The position numbers were made by a program, and so were the translations under genes. Shown here in pieces: positions 24,123 through 35,807 of a DNA stretch of 64,000 nt. The stretch covers positions 703,167,360-703,231,359 of the forward strand of contig VDFB02270651.1 in assembly GCA_007258455.2 (NCBI GenBank), in the 5' to 3' direction. The notes under the pieces were generated by a model, which saw nothing but the letters and a program-made list of their open reading frames with translations, made no database searches and was not told where the DNA came from. The stretch is from Sequoia sempervirens. Lineage: Eukaryota; Streptophyta; Pinopsida; Cupressales; Cupressaceae. Positions within the stretch are counted from its first letter, which is position 1. Every line of letters starts with the position of its first letter.

Positions 24123-25340
24123 TTGTTAATCATCTGCAATACTAACCATTATCAGATAAAGGGAAGATATGTGAAGAAAAGATTAGCACAATCATTCATA
24201 TTAAATCCCTATTCATTCAAGAAAAAATCCCATTCTACAAGTTAGTTCAACATTTTTGGGTTTCGGGTTCGGGAAAAAACCATGAACTTGACCATTATAA
24301 GTATAATACTAAACTATGTCGAAAGTCAGGATCTGATCCTAGCTCAACACCTATACCTATAGTGAAGAGAATTTTTTAGTTTCATTTCTTGATCTAATCC
24401 CGCAATGTATTTAGAAATTAGGATCAAGATGGTACTAGGCATAGACGCTCTAAAAATGGGATTAGTTGAGGGATTGCTCTGAGTTTCGATCTCGATGTTC
24501 TATCAGAAGTTAGAATTGGGAAATGATATGAGTCTAACCTCATTGGAGTGAACAAATTTTGGTAACACCTCGAGTTTCGATCCTGATAAGATATTGAGAG
24601 TCAAAAGTTCAGTGTCAATCCGACATCTGATCCTGATAGTAATGTGAGAATCAGAGTCGGGACATAAGTTGATGTATCGTCAAAAACTCTTAACATGTTG
24701 AGGTAATGATCTGATCCACAATCTTGATGGTACATTGAAAGTCAAAATCAGAGTAAATGAATGAGCAAAACCCAGGAGGTGGTAAAAACACATGATACAG
24801 TTCTGATTCCTGATTCCAAAATAGATGCGGGAATCAAGAATGAAGCAATGAGCCAATATGAAGGAAAAATAAATGTAACAATATTTTTTAAATCACTCCT
24901 TCAGGATCAGGAAATGGTTGGGCTTAATATTTTTGAATCATAAAGGTCAAAATTTCAAAATTTATTCATTTTAATACAAATTTGACCAAGTAGTACATCA
25001 AACCCTAGAAAACTAGGGCATGAAAGGACAACAAATCCCGCGAATAGAAAACAAAACAAAAAATGAGGGAAAACACAAACAAACAAATTACAAAATGAAA
25101 CAAGGGAAATCAAATAAAATGGTTCGAGAACAAAGAAAAATGCACCAACAGGTGCTAAGAAAGACAAAAAACAAACCAAAATGAACAATCTAGAAGAGAA
25201 GGCAAGAAAGAAAACACATGAAACCATGAGCAAAGCAAACCTGGGCAAACCAAGAATGAAGGAAAAAAAAAGGACAAGATGCCTACCTTCAAATACGACC
25301 GAAGATATGTCAGCATGAAGAGAAATTCAAGTGCCTCCTC
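24123..25340 (-). other. Leader region of element A; no gene seen
   Basis: About 1.2 kb between the candidate primer-binding site and the extra ORF. The part at 24,280-24,760 contains loosely repeated GATCCTGAT / CGATCTTGAT phrases. A T-rich (minus strand) part at 25,248-24,955 can be read as 97 very hydrophobic residues, which I take as a composition artefact. Confidence 0.4.
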
Positions 25341-25361
25341 AAACCCAAACTCTTGACACCA
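25341..25361 (-). other. Candidate primer-binding site of element A, tRNA-Leu-like
   Basis: Minus strand TGGTGTCAAGAGTTTGGG continues into TTT. It resembles the complement of plant tRNA-Leu 3' ends (TGGTGTCAGAAGTGGGATTT from memory), with a two-base swap and an insertion. Three bases further on is TGGTTTG, a possible LTR edge. If correct, the 5' LTR of A starts at about 25,365 and runs right. The outer LTR end was not found. Confidence 0.4.
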
Positions 25362-25680
25362 CTTTGGTTTGTTCTTTTAAACTGTTCAATCCTAAATGAA
25401 TGAAAACTGTGGAGTGGCGAGAATATAAACCTGCTCATGCATGCGAATGGTTAGAAATTAATATGGGTTGGTCACACCTCGAGATTGGGGTGGAAGTCAT
25501 AAATACATCATCACAAGAATGAAGGCAAGTGGGGGTTGGGATCGGGACATGAAACGACAACAAACTTTCAATGAGTGCAAAGTTCCAATGAAGGTTCAAA
25601 ATTTGAATCCTGAAAGACAAAGAAAAGCATAGGAATCAGGATCGGGACAGGACATGGAAAAAGAAATTTGAAATAGTTCT

Positions 25681-25975
25681 TAGTTCTAGTTCCAGTCCGA
25701 TGTCTGATTCTGAAAAAAAGAAAGAGAATTGGAAATTGGGATCAAGATGGAACAGGAACAAGAACCTTGGAAAAGTTTTTGATTCTGGTTTTGTTTTGAT
25801 GTCCAATTTCGAAACAAGTAAAAGAGAATTGGAAATTGGGATTGAGATGGAAATAGGAACAAGAACTTTGGAAAAGTTCTTGATTCTAGTTTCGGTCCGA
25901 TGTCCGATTCTGAAACAAGAAAAAATACACGAGGAAGAAAAGTGGAAGTCGGGATTGGGATAGGAATAGGAACTT
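25681..25975. repeat. Tandem repeat, about 99-101 bp unit, three copies
   Basis: The phrase GATGTC begins at 25,699, 25,798 and 25,899, each within a longer shared block containing GATTCTGAAA, GAATTGGAAATTGGGAT and GGAACAAGAAC-T-TGGAAAAG. The third copy is partial and more diverged. This type of array is common in retroelement LTRs and leaders. Confidence 0.85.
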
Positions 25976-26420
25976 ACACTTTCAAGGGTGCAAGGTGATG
26001 GTTCTGATCTGAAACTTGAATTCGACATAACAAAGAAAACACCAAGCAAATGACAAGAATTGGTATCAGGCCATAAAAAATAACTTGAACTTTGCAAAGT
26101 AACAAGTGTCGGTAATGGTCTGAAATATGAACCCGAAAAAACAAAGGAAAAGGACTTAGGAGAAAAAGACAACTACTAAAGCTAAACAAGAACACCAAAG
26201 ATGAAAAAAACAAAGGGGGACCCATTTTGACCAAAGAAAAAAATTGGGTGGTTATGCAAGGCATAACACAAACCCCCCTTCTCGATAACCTCCTTGCACC
26301 CCTTTGAGCGAAGGGGGGTTCTCTAGAAGGGGGTTCACTCAAACCCTCTCTTTTTTTACTATTTCCCATTGATTGCATTTAAAAAAAATTCCAAATGGGT
26401 TTTCATCACAAAGGTGTTCG

Positions 26421-26456
26421 CTTGAAGGGGGGGTTTGAGCGAACCCCCCCTTCGAG
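26421..26456. repeat. G7/C7 perfect hairpin
   Basis: AAGGGGGGGTT, loop TGAGCG, AACCCCCCCTT gives an 11-bp perfect stem, and outer bases extend the pairing with one mismatch. A related G/C-rich stretch lies at about 26,270-26,340. This could form a strong hairpin in RNA or single-stranded DNA. Confidence 0.8.
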
Positions 26457-26989
26457 CGAACCCCTAAAAAATTGAATTTTTTTCATGGGAGAGTTTTGAA
26501 AAAATGTCTTCATGAAGGGAATTGTAACCCACTATTGAGGGATCACCCAAATGGTTCAATTGTGTTTCCAACTTATTGTTGATGAATTTTTGAATACTTC
26601 CCTTGAATCAATCAATAGTATCACCTTCTATATTTAGGAAACCCACTATATTGAGGGTTTCGGTGTGCCAATACTTAAAAGTGTATGGAAAAAGATGGTT
26701 GGGAATCTTCTAATTATTTTAGTTCATCAACAACCTCTAATACCTCTTCTTTATTAACAACCTAAATATAGAAAAACTTCTTTTCATTATAGAATTTTCT
26801 TGACTATTTTCATTATCATTGTTGAAACATAATATTTTTTCCCTTTTACTTAAATTTCTTGAGGTGTTAAATTAGTAGGTGAAGGAAATGACATTGTTGA
26901 TTTTCTATCATTTTTGTTGCCAATGAATGTTTGATTCTAGTTGGAAAATAAAATTTCATTTACCTTGTGTGTCATATTAATAAAATTAG

Positions 26990-28546
26990 ATGCTTATACA
27001 AACAAATTTGTGGATTTGATTGTGTAATTTTTTTTTTTCATCAATGTTTCGGATCACACTCTGTGATCCATCATCAAAATGAAAGTAAAGAGCTGAAGGA
27101 AAATGTAAAGTTGCAAACCAAGACCAACTTAAAAGGAGAGAGGAAGAGAAGGTTGCACAAGGGACAAAGAAGAAAAGACAACAACTAATAAGATTCAAAA
27201 TAAGAGAAGAAGAAAAAGATGCCCCAAATTTAAATTAAATAAGATAAATAATAAACCAATGAAAAATTTGAAAAAAAAGGACATGAAACAATAAAATTAA
27301 AGACAAACATTAAACCAATAAAAAATTAAAGACAAACTACAACACAACAAAAAGTTACCAAAAAAATAAAAGAGAATGAAATAAAAGAAACCAAGAAAGA
27401 GAAAATGCAAAAGATAAGAATAAAAAAGTGCAAAAAAAAGTGATAAGAAATAAGAAAACTATATACACTAAAAAGATAATATAAATAAATAAATAAAGTC
27501 TTCTAGTTTTATATATATTCTAGTGTTTTATATATATATATACACATAAAAAAAGAAATAAAAGGTAAGAAATAAGAAAGCTAAATACACTAAAAAGAAA
27601 AAATAAATAAAGTATTTAGTTATATATATAAACTTATTAATAATTAATAAGTTAAAAGGAATTAAAGTCTTCTAGTTATATATATATATATATAAAAACT
27701 ACAACAACCAATAAGTAGAAAACTAAATACACTAAAAATATAATATATATAAATAAGATAGATAGAGGAATTCCATGCCTATCTCAACAGCTTGTTTCCT
27801 TGCATTTCCTTCACCAAAGAAATTGAATCTAACCAACAACTTCCCTTTCTTGACATTCTCCTCAAAAATCTTGTTGGATCTCTTGTTAATTTCAATTATA
27901 TGTATTAATTATTAATAAGTTTATATATATATATAACTAAATACTTTATTTTTTTATTTTATGTTTTTAGTGTATTTAGCTTTCTTATTTCTTACAATTT
28001 TTTCTTCTTTTTTATGTATATGTGTGTCTATATATAGAAGACTTTAATTATTTATTTATATTCTCTTTTTAGTGTATTTAGTTTTCATATTTCTTACCAT
28101 TTTTTTTTCTCTTTTTTATTCTTATCTTTTGCATTTTCTCTTTCTTGGTTTCTTTTATTTCATTCTCTTTTATTTTTTGTAACTTTTTGTTGTGTTGTAG
28201 TTTGTCTTTAATTTTTTATTGGTTTAATGTTTGTTTTTGATTTTATTGTTTCTTGTCCTTTGTTTTGAAAATTTCATTGGTTTATTATTATCTGATTTGA
28301 TTTAAATTTGGGGCCTCTTTTTCTTCTTCTCTTATTTTTAATTTTATTAGTTGTTGTCTTGTCTTCCTCGTCCCTTGTGCAACCTTCTCTTCCTCCCTCA
28401 TTTTAAGTTGGTCTTGGTTTGCAACTTTCCATTCTCCTTCAACTCTTTGCTTTCATCCTGATGATGGATGACAAAGTGTGATCCAAAATGTTGATGCAAA
28501 AAAAAAAATTATGCAATCAAATCTAGAAATTTGTTTGTATAATCAT
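26990..28546. repeat. Foldback structure: inverted repeat with arms of about 650 bp
   Basis: The left arm (26,990 to about 27,650) and right arm (about 27,902 to 28,546) are inverted copies. Shared landmarks, read from the outer ends inward, are ATG-A/C-TTATACAAACAAATTT, GGATCACAC-T-TGT-ATCCATCATC, GCAAACCAAGACCAACTT, GGTTGCACAAGGGAC, and TTATTAATAATTAATA at the inner end. The spacer of about 250 bp contains another partial AT-rich arm copy. No clear target duplication and no transposase were seen. Small ORFs inside arise on both strands from the symmetry. It could be a foldback DNA element or two copies of a repeat in head-to-head orientation. Confidence 0.85.
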
Positions 28547-28559
28547 TATGGATTGTGGA

Positions 28560-29050
28560 AACTTGATATCTCTAAAATTATATGTATTAAGTAGGATATA
28601 TTTCCTCATACTAAAATATAATCTTAACTCCCATCTTATTCTTATTAGGATGCATTAGTTGATACCCCTAATAACATGATGTCCCAAAATATACAAGGCT
28701 AAACTTGTGGTGTCAAAGCCCAAAGATTTCAAGCCTAAAGTTTACTAACATTTGATCTAATTTTTTGAATAATTTGTTTAACTAAATGTATAGTTTTATC
28801 ATAGTATGTTAACCTAGAGTCTAGGTATACACATGTAGAATAAATATTTGCATAATAAAATGAACCGAGAGATCACCATATGAGTATGATCTATGTTCAG
28901 TTTTTATCTTCTTTTTTTTAATACTATTTTAGGTTGACTTCTCTCTATTTGATAAACTAAATAAATTTATAAATTAATTATAATGATGACTTAGACTAGC
29001 TATAATTGAAATCAAGTAACATAACAAGTTATATTTTATGAGTAAGTCAC
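28560..29050 (+). repeat. Diverged direct repeat, copy 1
   Basis: About 490 bp matching 36,945-37,435 in the same orientation, with shared phrases GGATGCATTAGTTGATA, CACATGTAGAATAAATATTTG and ATACTATTTTAGGTTGACTTCTCT. Element E lies between the copies. Without E they would be about 1.3-1.4 kb apart (nearest ends), so they may be the LTR-like ends of an older small element. Confidence 0.75.
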
Positions 29051-29247
29051 AAGAATTCACAATAGGATAAAAATGCAACAACCTTTTTCTTACCATAAAA
29101 TCATTGAATTGATTGCCATATAAAAATTAATATATGAAATATATCTATGTAAAATAAAATTTTCGATATTTTATGAAAGTAACCCATAGTATATTAAAAA
29201 ATAAGTGCAACTGTACATCATGAATATTGTAATAAATGAATAATATT

Positions 29248-31151
29248 TGTTGTGTGGTCTCACAACACACCCCAAGTGAAAACTAACGCTTATGGCAGGT
29301 GTTGGCTAGTTGGAAAGGTCACTAGAAGTGAAAAGAAAAGAGAAATATTTTTGAAAGAGTACTTTGTAATTCAAGTGTTTCGAGTACCAGGTACTAAGAA
29401 CCGGAAATGTTAGAAATGCAAAAGGTAATGTAAAGGTAAAGGAAAATGCTCCAGTCTGAGAGTCAAGGTTCGGTGAAGATGAAAGTTTCAGTAAAACTGA
29501 AGTCTGGGAAAATCATGGGTAAATTTGAATACCAGGTATTGGGTAAGAATGCAAAGCAAAGTTTAATTTTTTTTAAGGTTATCTAAGAAGTTTGATAGTC
29601 CGGTAACTCGGTATAAAGGGATAATTATGCAAGAATACATGATTTCTTGAAAGTGTGTTATTTATGATGCATTTATATGATAATGAATTAATGATGGTTT
29701 TATTTACATGAGATTTTATAAATGTTTTTTAAAGGGATTTAATAGGTGGAATTTGTGATTGCAAGAGAAGCAGATTGTGATGTAGAGTTTGAGTATGGAT
29801 GGTCAGAAAAATTTCAATCACAGATAAAATCATATCCAGATCGGGTTGTATATTCTAGGAAGTTATATGTAGAGGGGATTGAATCCATTGGAATACTAGG
29901 GATCCCAGTATTTCACATATGGTGATAGAAAGTGCCAACGTCCAAGGAAGCTCATTCTTGAGAGTAGAAAGCTTGAGGCAGAACCAAAGTGTAGGAACAA
30001 AAATTCCACTTGATCATTTTGAATATATGAGAAAGTTCCTACACACTATCTTGATTCAAGTTATTATCTTGGTGAAAATGAAAAAGATGAAAAACCTAAA
30101 GTACTTCAATGTACAGATGGAGGTTGACCTTCGTTGACTTCATTTGCAAGTATCTTACTAGTCACCACATTCCACATGCCTTGATGTGATTTTTCCCTTG
30201 GATTTCCTCTCATGTATTTGTCTTATCCTACCTGCGTCTTACTTCTATAAAAGGCCAAGGGATAATTCTTTCTAAGTTAAGTTCAAAATTTGTAGATGTC
30301 GGAAGAGCCAAAACTTCTCTAAGTTTATTTCTTTTTTCTTATTTTCTGAATCGTTCCAGACTAAAACTTGTATACACATAGAACTTAATCAATATTGAAG
30401 CCAATTTCATAGCTACCTATCCCATGTATTTTTGTAGCTGGTTTTGTTAGTTTAGTCAAACAAGATTGTGTGCTACACCGTTTAAGGTTGCATACAAAAT
30501 AGGTCTACTTGATTTCCAAACTAAAACCCCCTTCTTTAAAAGCTCACATCATTTTTCCTAGCTATGAAATAATCTAGTGAAGTATAAAGTGGTTTGCTTT
30601 GATTTGATTAAATCTTAGGGCATGCATGGAGAATAACTAGAAGAAATTTTATTTCTTAGTATTTTGATGTTTTATTTTAGATTAGATGTTTAAATTTTAG
30701 AAAATGTTCCAAAAAGTAGATGAATGAATAAAAACTTATTGAAAATATTTTGTTTTCTATGAATTTGTTGAATGCTTAAAGCTAAATCTAATTAAGTGAT
30801 AGCGAAAATTGTTGATGCTCATGAAATATTATTGTAAATATTTTGATTTCATGAGATTATTTTATGATCAAACTAGAAATATTGTATCCAATGCTTATGG
30901 TTTTTAATGAAACTGGAGATAACTGTAGTCCTCTTAAGATTAACAACAATATCACATCATACCTTGAAGCAAACCTAGTATGGTCAAGACCTAACTACCA
31001 AAGCCTTGAGATTAAGCTAATTCAACCTTGTCTTATTACATAGAAACCTTAGGCTGCCCTTGTTCAATCTTTCAAGTAAAGATAGGTTCTTCACGGTTTT
31101 CCAATGAGGATTTTATCTACATGGTTTTTATGAGTGCCATCATCATCAACA
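29248..31151. repeat. Left LTR of element E
   Basis: From TGTTGTGTGGTCTC to TCATCAACA. It matches the right LTR along its whole length with scattered substitutions. An exception is about 22 bp near the start (after CACCCCAAG at about 29,275), present only in the right copy. Confidence 0.85.
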
Positions 31152-31941
31152 AGAACTAGCACTAGAAGGAGGCCTCTTCTTTTTATTTATATATTTATCT
31201 TTGTGTTTTTTTTAGGAATCTGTATTGGTTCCAAGTTTAAAAGGGAGCTTGTAAGGTGAAAATCTCACACAAGCTGGTATTTCAAAAATGGAAGTTGAAA
31301 AACTCTAGAAAATTATTAACCAGAGATTACATCCTTTGAGTTATTTCACCTTTGGTAGAGTCACCAAGTGTATAATTCATGACGATTACTCGACACAACC
31401 ATTCATGGAACCAAATAGAGTAAAGAGGATAACCATGAACTAGGACTGAAAGAAGGTAGAGTATTGATGAATTAGAGAAAATGTGTGCAATCGACCTTTA
31501 ATGAGGCCACTTTCATACATATGAGCCAAATTATTGGTAAGTATGCCTTTGAATTTACATTTTTTAAACATAGAAAATTCAAAGAAATTCATTGTTACAG
31601 TAGGACAATTGAAATTTATTCCAGTGAATTCAAGGATAACCAATTGTAATTCGTACCAAAACAACAGTGGAAATAGTTATTGAACTTAAAATAAATGCTT
31701 TGTTAGGGTTAGTCATATGTTATATTAGATTTTTAGTTATTTAGGGTTACTTTGCTTTTATAGGGTTTGTTTTGTTTCGTTTTCTTTTCCTTTTTATTTT
31801 TAGCCCTTTTTGCATTAGCAAATTCTACTTAACTTATCATACACATGAGAGTTAATTCAAACATTTGTAACATTGTGTTGTGAAATATAAAATGATAAAA
31901 CCACACACATTAAATACACACTTTAAAATGTATGACAAAGC

Positions 31942-32008
<67 letters not shown>

Positions 32009-32102
32009 ATGCGCTTGTGTACATGTAAGTATCAAAATTCTTGTTGTAAAAGAGGATAAAAAAGTAAAAAGAGGGAGTTGAGCTATAGATAGGAGTAGCC
32101 AT
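31152..32102. other. Element E interior, left part; no gene seen
   Basis: Non-coding except for the (TG)31 microsatellite. The minus-strand ORF across that microsatellite (poly Thr-His) is an artefact. Confidence 0.5.
31946..32007. repeat. (TG)31 microsatellite
   Basis: Sixty-two bases of uninterrupted TG dinucleotides, flanked by TATA on the left and CATGCGC on the right. Confidence 0.97.
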
Positions 32103-32588
32103 TTAGTCAATCTGGGATGCCTCATCCATCAGGGCTAAATACCCTACATAGGAAATTTCCCAGTGAACTTCAAAGTTAGGAGTATGGAGGTCAGTCTGGA
32201 ATGACCAGAGTGGAACTACTTCCTTGTGTTCTAGGAACCAAGGAATATCATTCATGAAAGGGATTCCAATGGTTGGATGTGCAACAGATAGAACAGTATC
32301 CATATTCTCCAAATATTTAGGTTGCACTTTCTAATTCACAGCTAAGCAGACATCTTCAATAGGAAGCCCAATGTCTAGGAGTGATGCTACAAAGCGAGAA
32401 TCCAAGTAGGAATAAAACTAGTAGTAAGCTTTGGATTCCACATATTGTTCCCCAAGGACTAAGCACAAGTTTGGCACAGTGAAACTAGTAGTCTGAATGA
32501 AGAAAACCGTTTCAAGCCTTTGAGTCGTGATACGACCCAAGAAAACATTCTAACGACAAGAGTAGGTCAAGAAAATTGGAGTATCCAT
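32103..32588 (-). pseudogene. Element E: degenerate unrecognised ORF
   Basis: A single minus-strand frame of 161 codons from an ATG at 32,588 to a TAA/TGA-type end at 32,103, interrupted only by three TAG codons and no frameshift. The predicted product begins MDTPIFLTYSCR, then has RLETVFFIQTTSFTVPNLCL, LDIGLPIEDVCLAVN and IPWFLEHKEVVPLWSFQTDL. Composition is protein-like and not low complexity. I do not recognise a family. Stops that are all TAG suggest former CAG codons. It may be a remnant of the element's own extra ORF or a captured gene fragment. Confidence 0.45.
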
Positions 32589-33876
32589 GACCTAGAAGCA
32601 AGCAAGCACTAACAGAGCAGAAAATGAAAAATGATAAAAGAAGGAAAAGCAAAAGTGTGAAGAATTCAAGAGAAGTGCAAAATTTATTGAAGTCTTGGAA
32701 ATCATAAGTAAGGTGGCAATCAAATGAGTTTCTCCAGAGTGGAATGTTAAATCAAATTAATTTTTACACATAATTGGTGACAATTTGCTTCAAATTCGGA
32801 TAGTACGAAGATTGTGAATCAAGCAAGTGAAAGATTTCAAAATTAATGGTGGTCATTTCATTGTGTTTTTATTAAGCCATATTAATCATGAAGGTGCCCA
32901 TGTGTGCAAAGCAGAAAGGAAAATGAAGCAGGTAAGGAAACACACATCATCACCTAAGAGATTTGAAAGAACCAATACGTGCGCATTGAGGTGTGCAAAT
33001 TTAATGCAAAATAGTGTGATCATGTTTAGGTGTCATCATGACATTCTTGATCCATTAATGTGGTGTAGCACTGTCAAATTGGAATTGCTAGTCGAGTATT
33101 TAGTAGTTGCCATAAAATTTGACCAGGAGGGTGGTAACTAATGGTTCTAAATTTAGATTTAAATTTGGTGATTAAATTGTTTGCTACTAAATTTTAATTT
33201 ATGCATATCTTCTAACATATAGCGAGTTGCAGTTGGCTAGGATTTTGCATAAAAGTGGTAAATTTTAGTTGGGAATACAAACCAATAGGGAATTATTAAA
33301 TGAGTTTTTGGGAAGTAGTTGAATGATGAAGGGATTTGCATTGAATGAAAAATCAAAAGGTAACCTTCGCTACCACTTTAATTCCAAACCTAATTGCAGG
33401 ATTCATTGCTTGTAAGTTGAAATGAGCTATCAATATAATATCAAAAGAAAAAATGAGCTATCAATGAAATATCAAAAGAGATATACAAAAAAAATATCAA
33501 CTCTTTAGGCTATCCAAATATCTCTATCGGGGCTATAGATGCTTGGCTGGAAGTAGAGCTATATTTGGGGGAATTACAGAGATAACCTTGTCAAGGCTAT
33601 CGATGCTTGACTGGCAGTAGGGCTCTATCCCTGGTTGGATTTGGAGGATTACCAAATTATGTAGTTCAATGTTAATGAAATGATTTTTTCACTGAGTTCC
33701 AAAAATTGGAATTAATCGAAGCACACACGGATATTTCTGGATGAATTTTACTATTTTTATGTCAAAATATAGGTAAAGGTAAATATTTATTATTTTAAAA
33801 TATGCATAAATTAAGATTTATGACTGGTGATTTAATCTCAAGTTTTGGTTTAAATTTGGTTTTATTCGTTGCAAGT
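32589..33876. other. Element E interior, right part; no gene seen
   Basis: Non-coding. A short tandem duplication of about 65 bp at about 33,525-33,640 has two copies of a phrase like GGCTAT-GATGCTTG-CTGG-AGTAG. Confidence 0.5.
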
Positions 33877-35807
33877 TGTTGCGTGGTCTCATAACACGCC
33901 CCAAGACTATAAGACTTGGAGACCTCAAGTGAAAACTAATGCTTATGGAAAGTACTGGCTTAGTTGGAAAGGTCACCAAAAGTGAAAACAAAAGATATAT
34001 CTGTTTGAAAGAGTACTTCGTAATTCAAGTGTTATGGGTATCGGGTACCGGGAACCAGGAATGTTAGAAATGCAAAAGGTAATGTAAAGGTAAAGAAAAA
34101 TGCTCTAGTCCAAGAGTCGAGGTCTAGTGAAAATGGAAGTTCTAGTAAAACTGAAGTCTGAGAAAATCATGGGTAAAGCTGAATACCGGGTACTGGGTAA
34201 CAATGCAAAGCAAATTTTAAATTTTTTTAAGGTTCTCTAAGAAGTCTGATAGTCCGGTAAATCGGTATAAAGGGATAATTATGCAAGAATATGGGATTTT
34301 CTTGAAAGCATGTTATTTATGATGGATTTATATGATAAAGAATTAATGATGGTTTTATTTACATGAGATTTTATAAATGTTTTTTTAAAGGGATTTAATA
34401 GGTGGAATTTGTGATTGTAGGAGAAGCAGATTGTGATGAAGAGTTCGGGTATGGATGGCCAAGAAAATTTGAATCATGGATAGAATCATATCTAGATCGA
34501 GTTGCATATTTCAAGAAGTTATATGCAGAGGGGCTTGAATCCATCAGAATACTAGGGATCTTGGTAATTCACATATGGTGACAGAAAGCACCAGCGTTTG
34601 AGGAAGCTCATTCTCAAGAGTAGAAAGCCTGAGGAAAAACCAAAGTTTAGGAACAAAAATTCCACCTGATCATTTTGAATATACTGGAAAGTTCCTACAC
34701 ACTATCCTGATTCAAGTTATTATCTTGGCGATAGTAAAAAAAGATGAAAAACCCAAAGGACTTCAACGTACAGATGGAGGTTGACCTTCATTGACTTCAA
34801 TTGCAATTCTCTTACCAATCACCACATTCCACATGCCTTGATGTGATTTGTCCCTTGGATTCCCTCTCATGTATTTTTCTTATCCTAGCTACATCTTACT
34901 TCTATAAAAGGCTAGGGGATACTTCTTTTTAAGTTAAGTTCAAAATTTGTGGATGTCAGAAGAGCCAAAACTTCTCTAAGTTTTGTTCTTTTTTCTTGTT
35001 TTCTGAATCATTTTGGACTAAAAACTTGTATGCACATAGAGCTTAATCAATATTGAAGCCAATTCGATAGCTACCTATCTCATGTATTTTTGTAGCTGGT
35101 TTTGTTAGTTTAGCCAAACAAGAATGTGTGCTACGTCGTTTAAGGGTGCATACAAAACCTACTCAGTGTCCAAACTAAAACCCCCTTCTTTAAAAGCTCA
35201 CATCGTTTTATGCCTAGCCGTGAAATAATCTATTGAAGTATAAAGCAATTTTCTTTGATTTGATTAAATCTTGGGGCATGCATGGAGAATAACCTGGAGA
35301 AATTTTATTTTTTAGTATTTTGATGCTTTATTTTAGATTAGATGTTTAAATTTCAGAAAATGTTCCAAAAAATAGATGAATGAATGGAAATTTATTGAAA
35401 ATATTTTGTTTTCTATGAAGTTGTTGAATTCTTAAAGCTAAATCTACTTAAGTGATAGCAAAAATTGTTGATGTTCATGAAATATTATTGTAAATATTTT
35501 GATTTCATGAGATTATTTTATGATCGAACTAGAAATGTTGTATCTAATGCTTCTAATTTTTAATGAAACTGGAGATAACCATATTCCCCTTGAGATTAAC
35601 AACAATATCACATCATACCCTAAAGTGAACCAAGTATGGTCAAGGCCTGACTACCAAAGCCTTGGGATTAAGCTAAGTCAACCTTTTCCTATTACACAAA
35701 CACCTTAGGTTGCCCTGGTTCATTCTTTCAAGTAAAGATAGGTTCTTCGCAGTTTTCCTATGAGGATTTTATTTGCACTGTTGCTGCGAGTGACATCGTT
35801 TTCAACA
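33877..35807. repeat. Right LTR of element E
   Basis: A 1,931-bp copy of 29,248-31,151, from TGTTGCGTGGTCTC to TTCAACA. A 62-codon plus-strand ORF within it also exists in broken form in the left LTR and is not a gene. Confidence 0.85.

Larger units (their letters stand above)
25365..26989. other. Possible LTR/flank of element A; no gene seen
   Basis: Contains the 99-101 bp tandem array, a G/C-homopolymer hairpin, and AT-rich sequence. Open frames on the minus strand here (178 and 134 codons) fall on the tandem repeats and low-complexity sequence and have no family resemblance. Confidence 0.35.
29248..35807. mobile_element. Element E: long-LTR non-autonomous retrotransposon
   Basis: A 6,560-bp element with LTRs of 1,904 and 1,931 bp, ends TGTTG...CAACA, and near-identical flanks ATATT (29,243-29,247) and ATATC (35,808-35,812), read as a decayed 5-bp target duplication. 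The 2.7-kb interior has no Gag or Pol motif. Orientation is uncertain because no clear primer-binding site or polypurine tract was found; the only coding-like trace is on the minus strand. Confidence 0.85.

Noticed and set aside
24955..25248. 97-codon minus-strand ORF with very hydrophobic, membrane-like composition
   Set aside because: The DNA is extremely T-rich on that strand, which by itself yields Phe/Leu/Val/Ser. No family resemblance; it lies in a retroelement leader.
25636..26172. 178-codon minus-strand ORF rich in Ser and Phe
   Set aside because: It runs across the 99-101 bp tandem repeat and repeats its own sequence; explained by the array.
31910..32125. Minus-strand ORF with a Thr-His repeat
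   Set aside because: Translation of the (TG)31 microsatellite.
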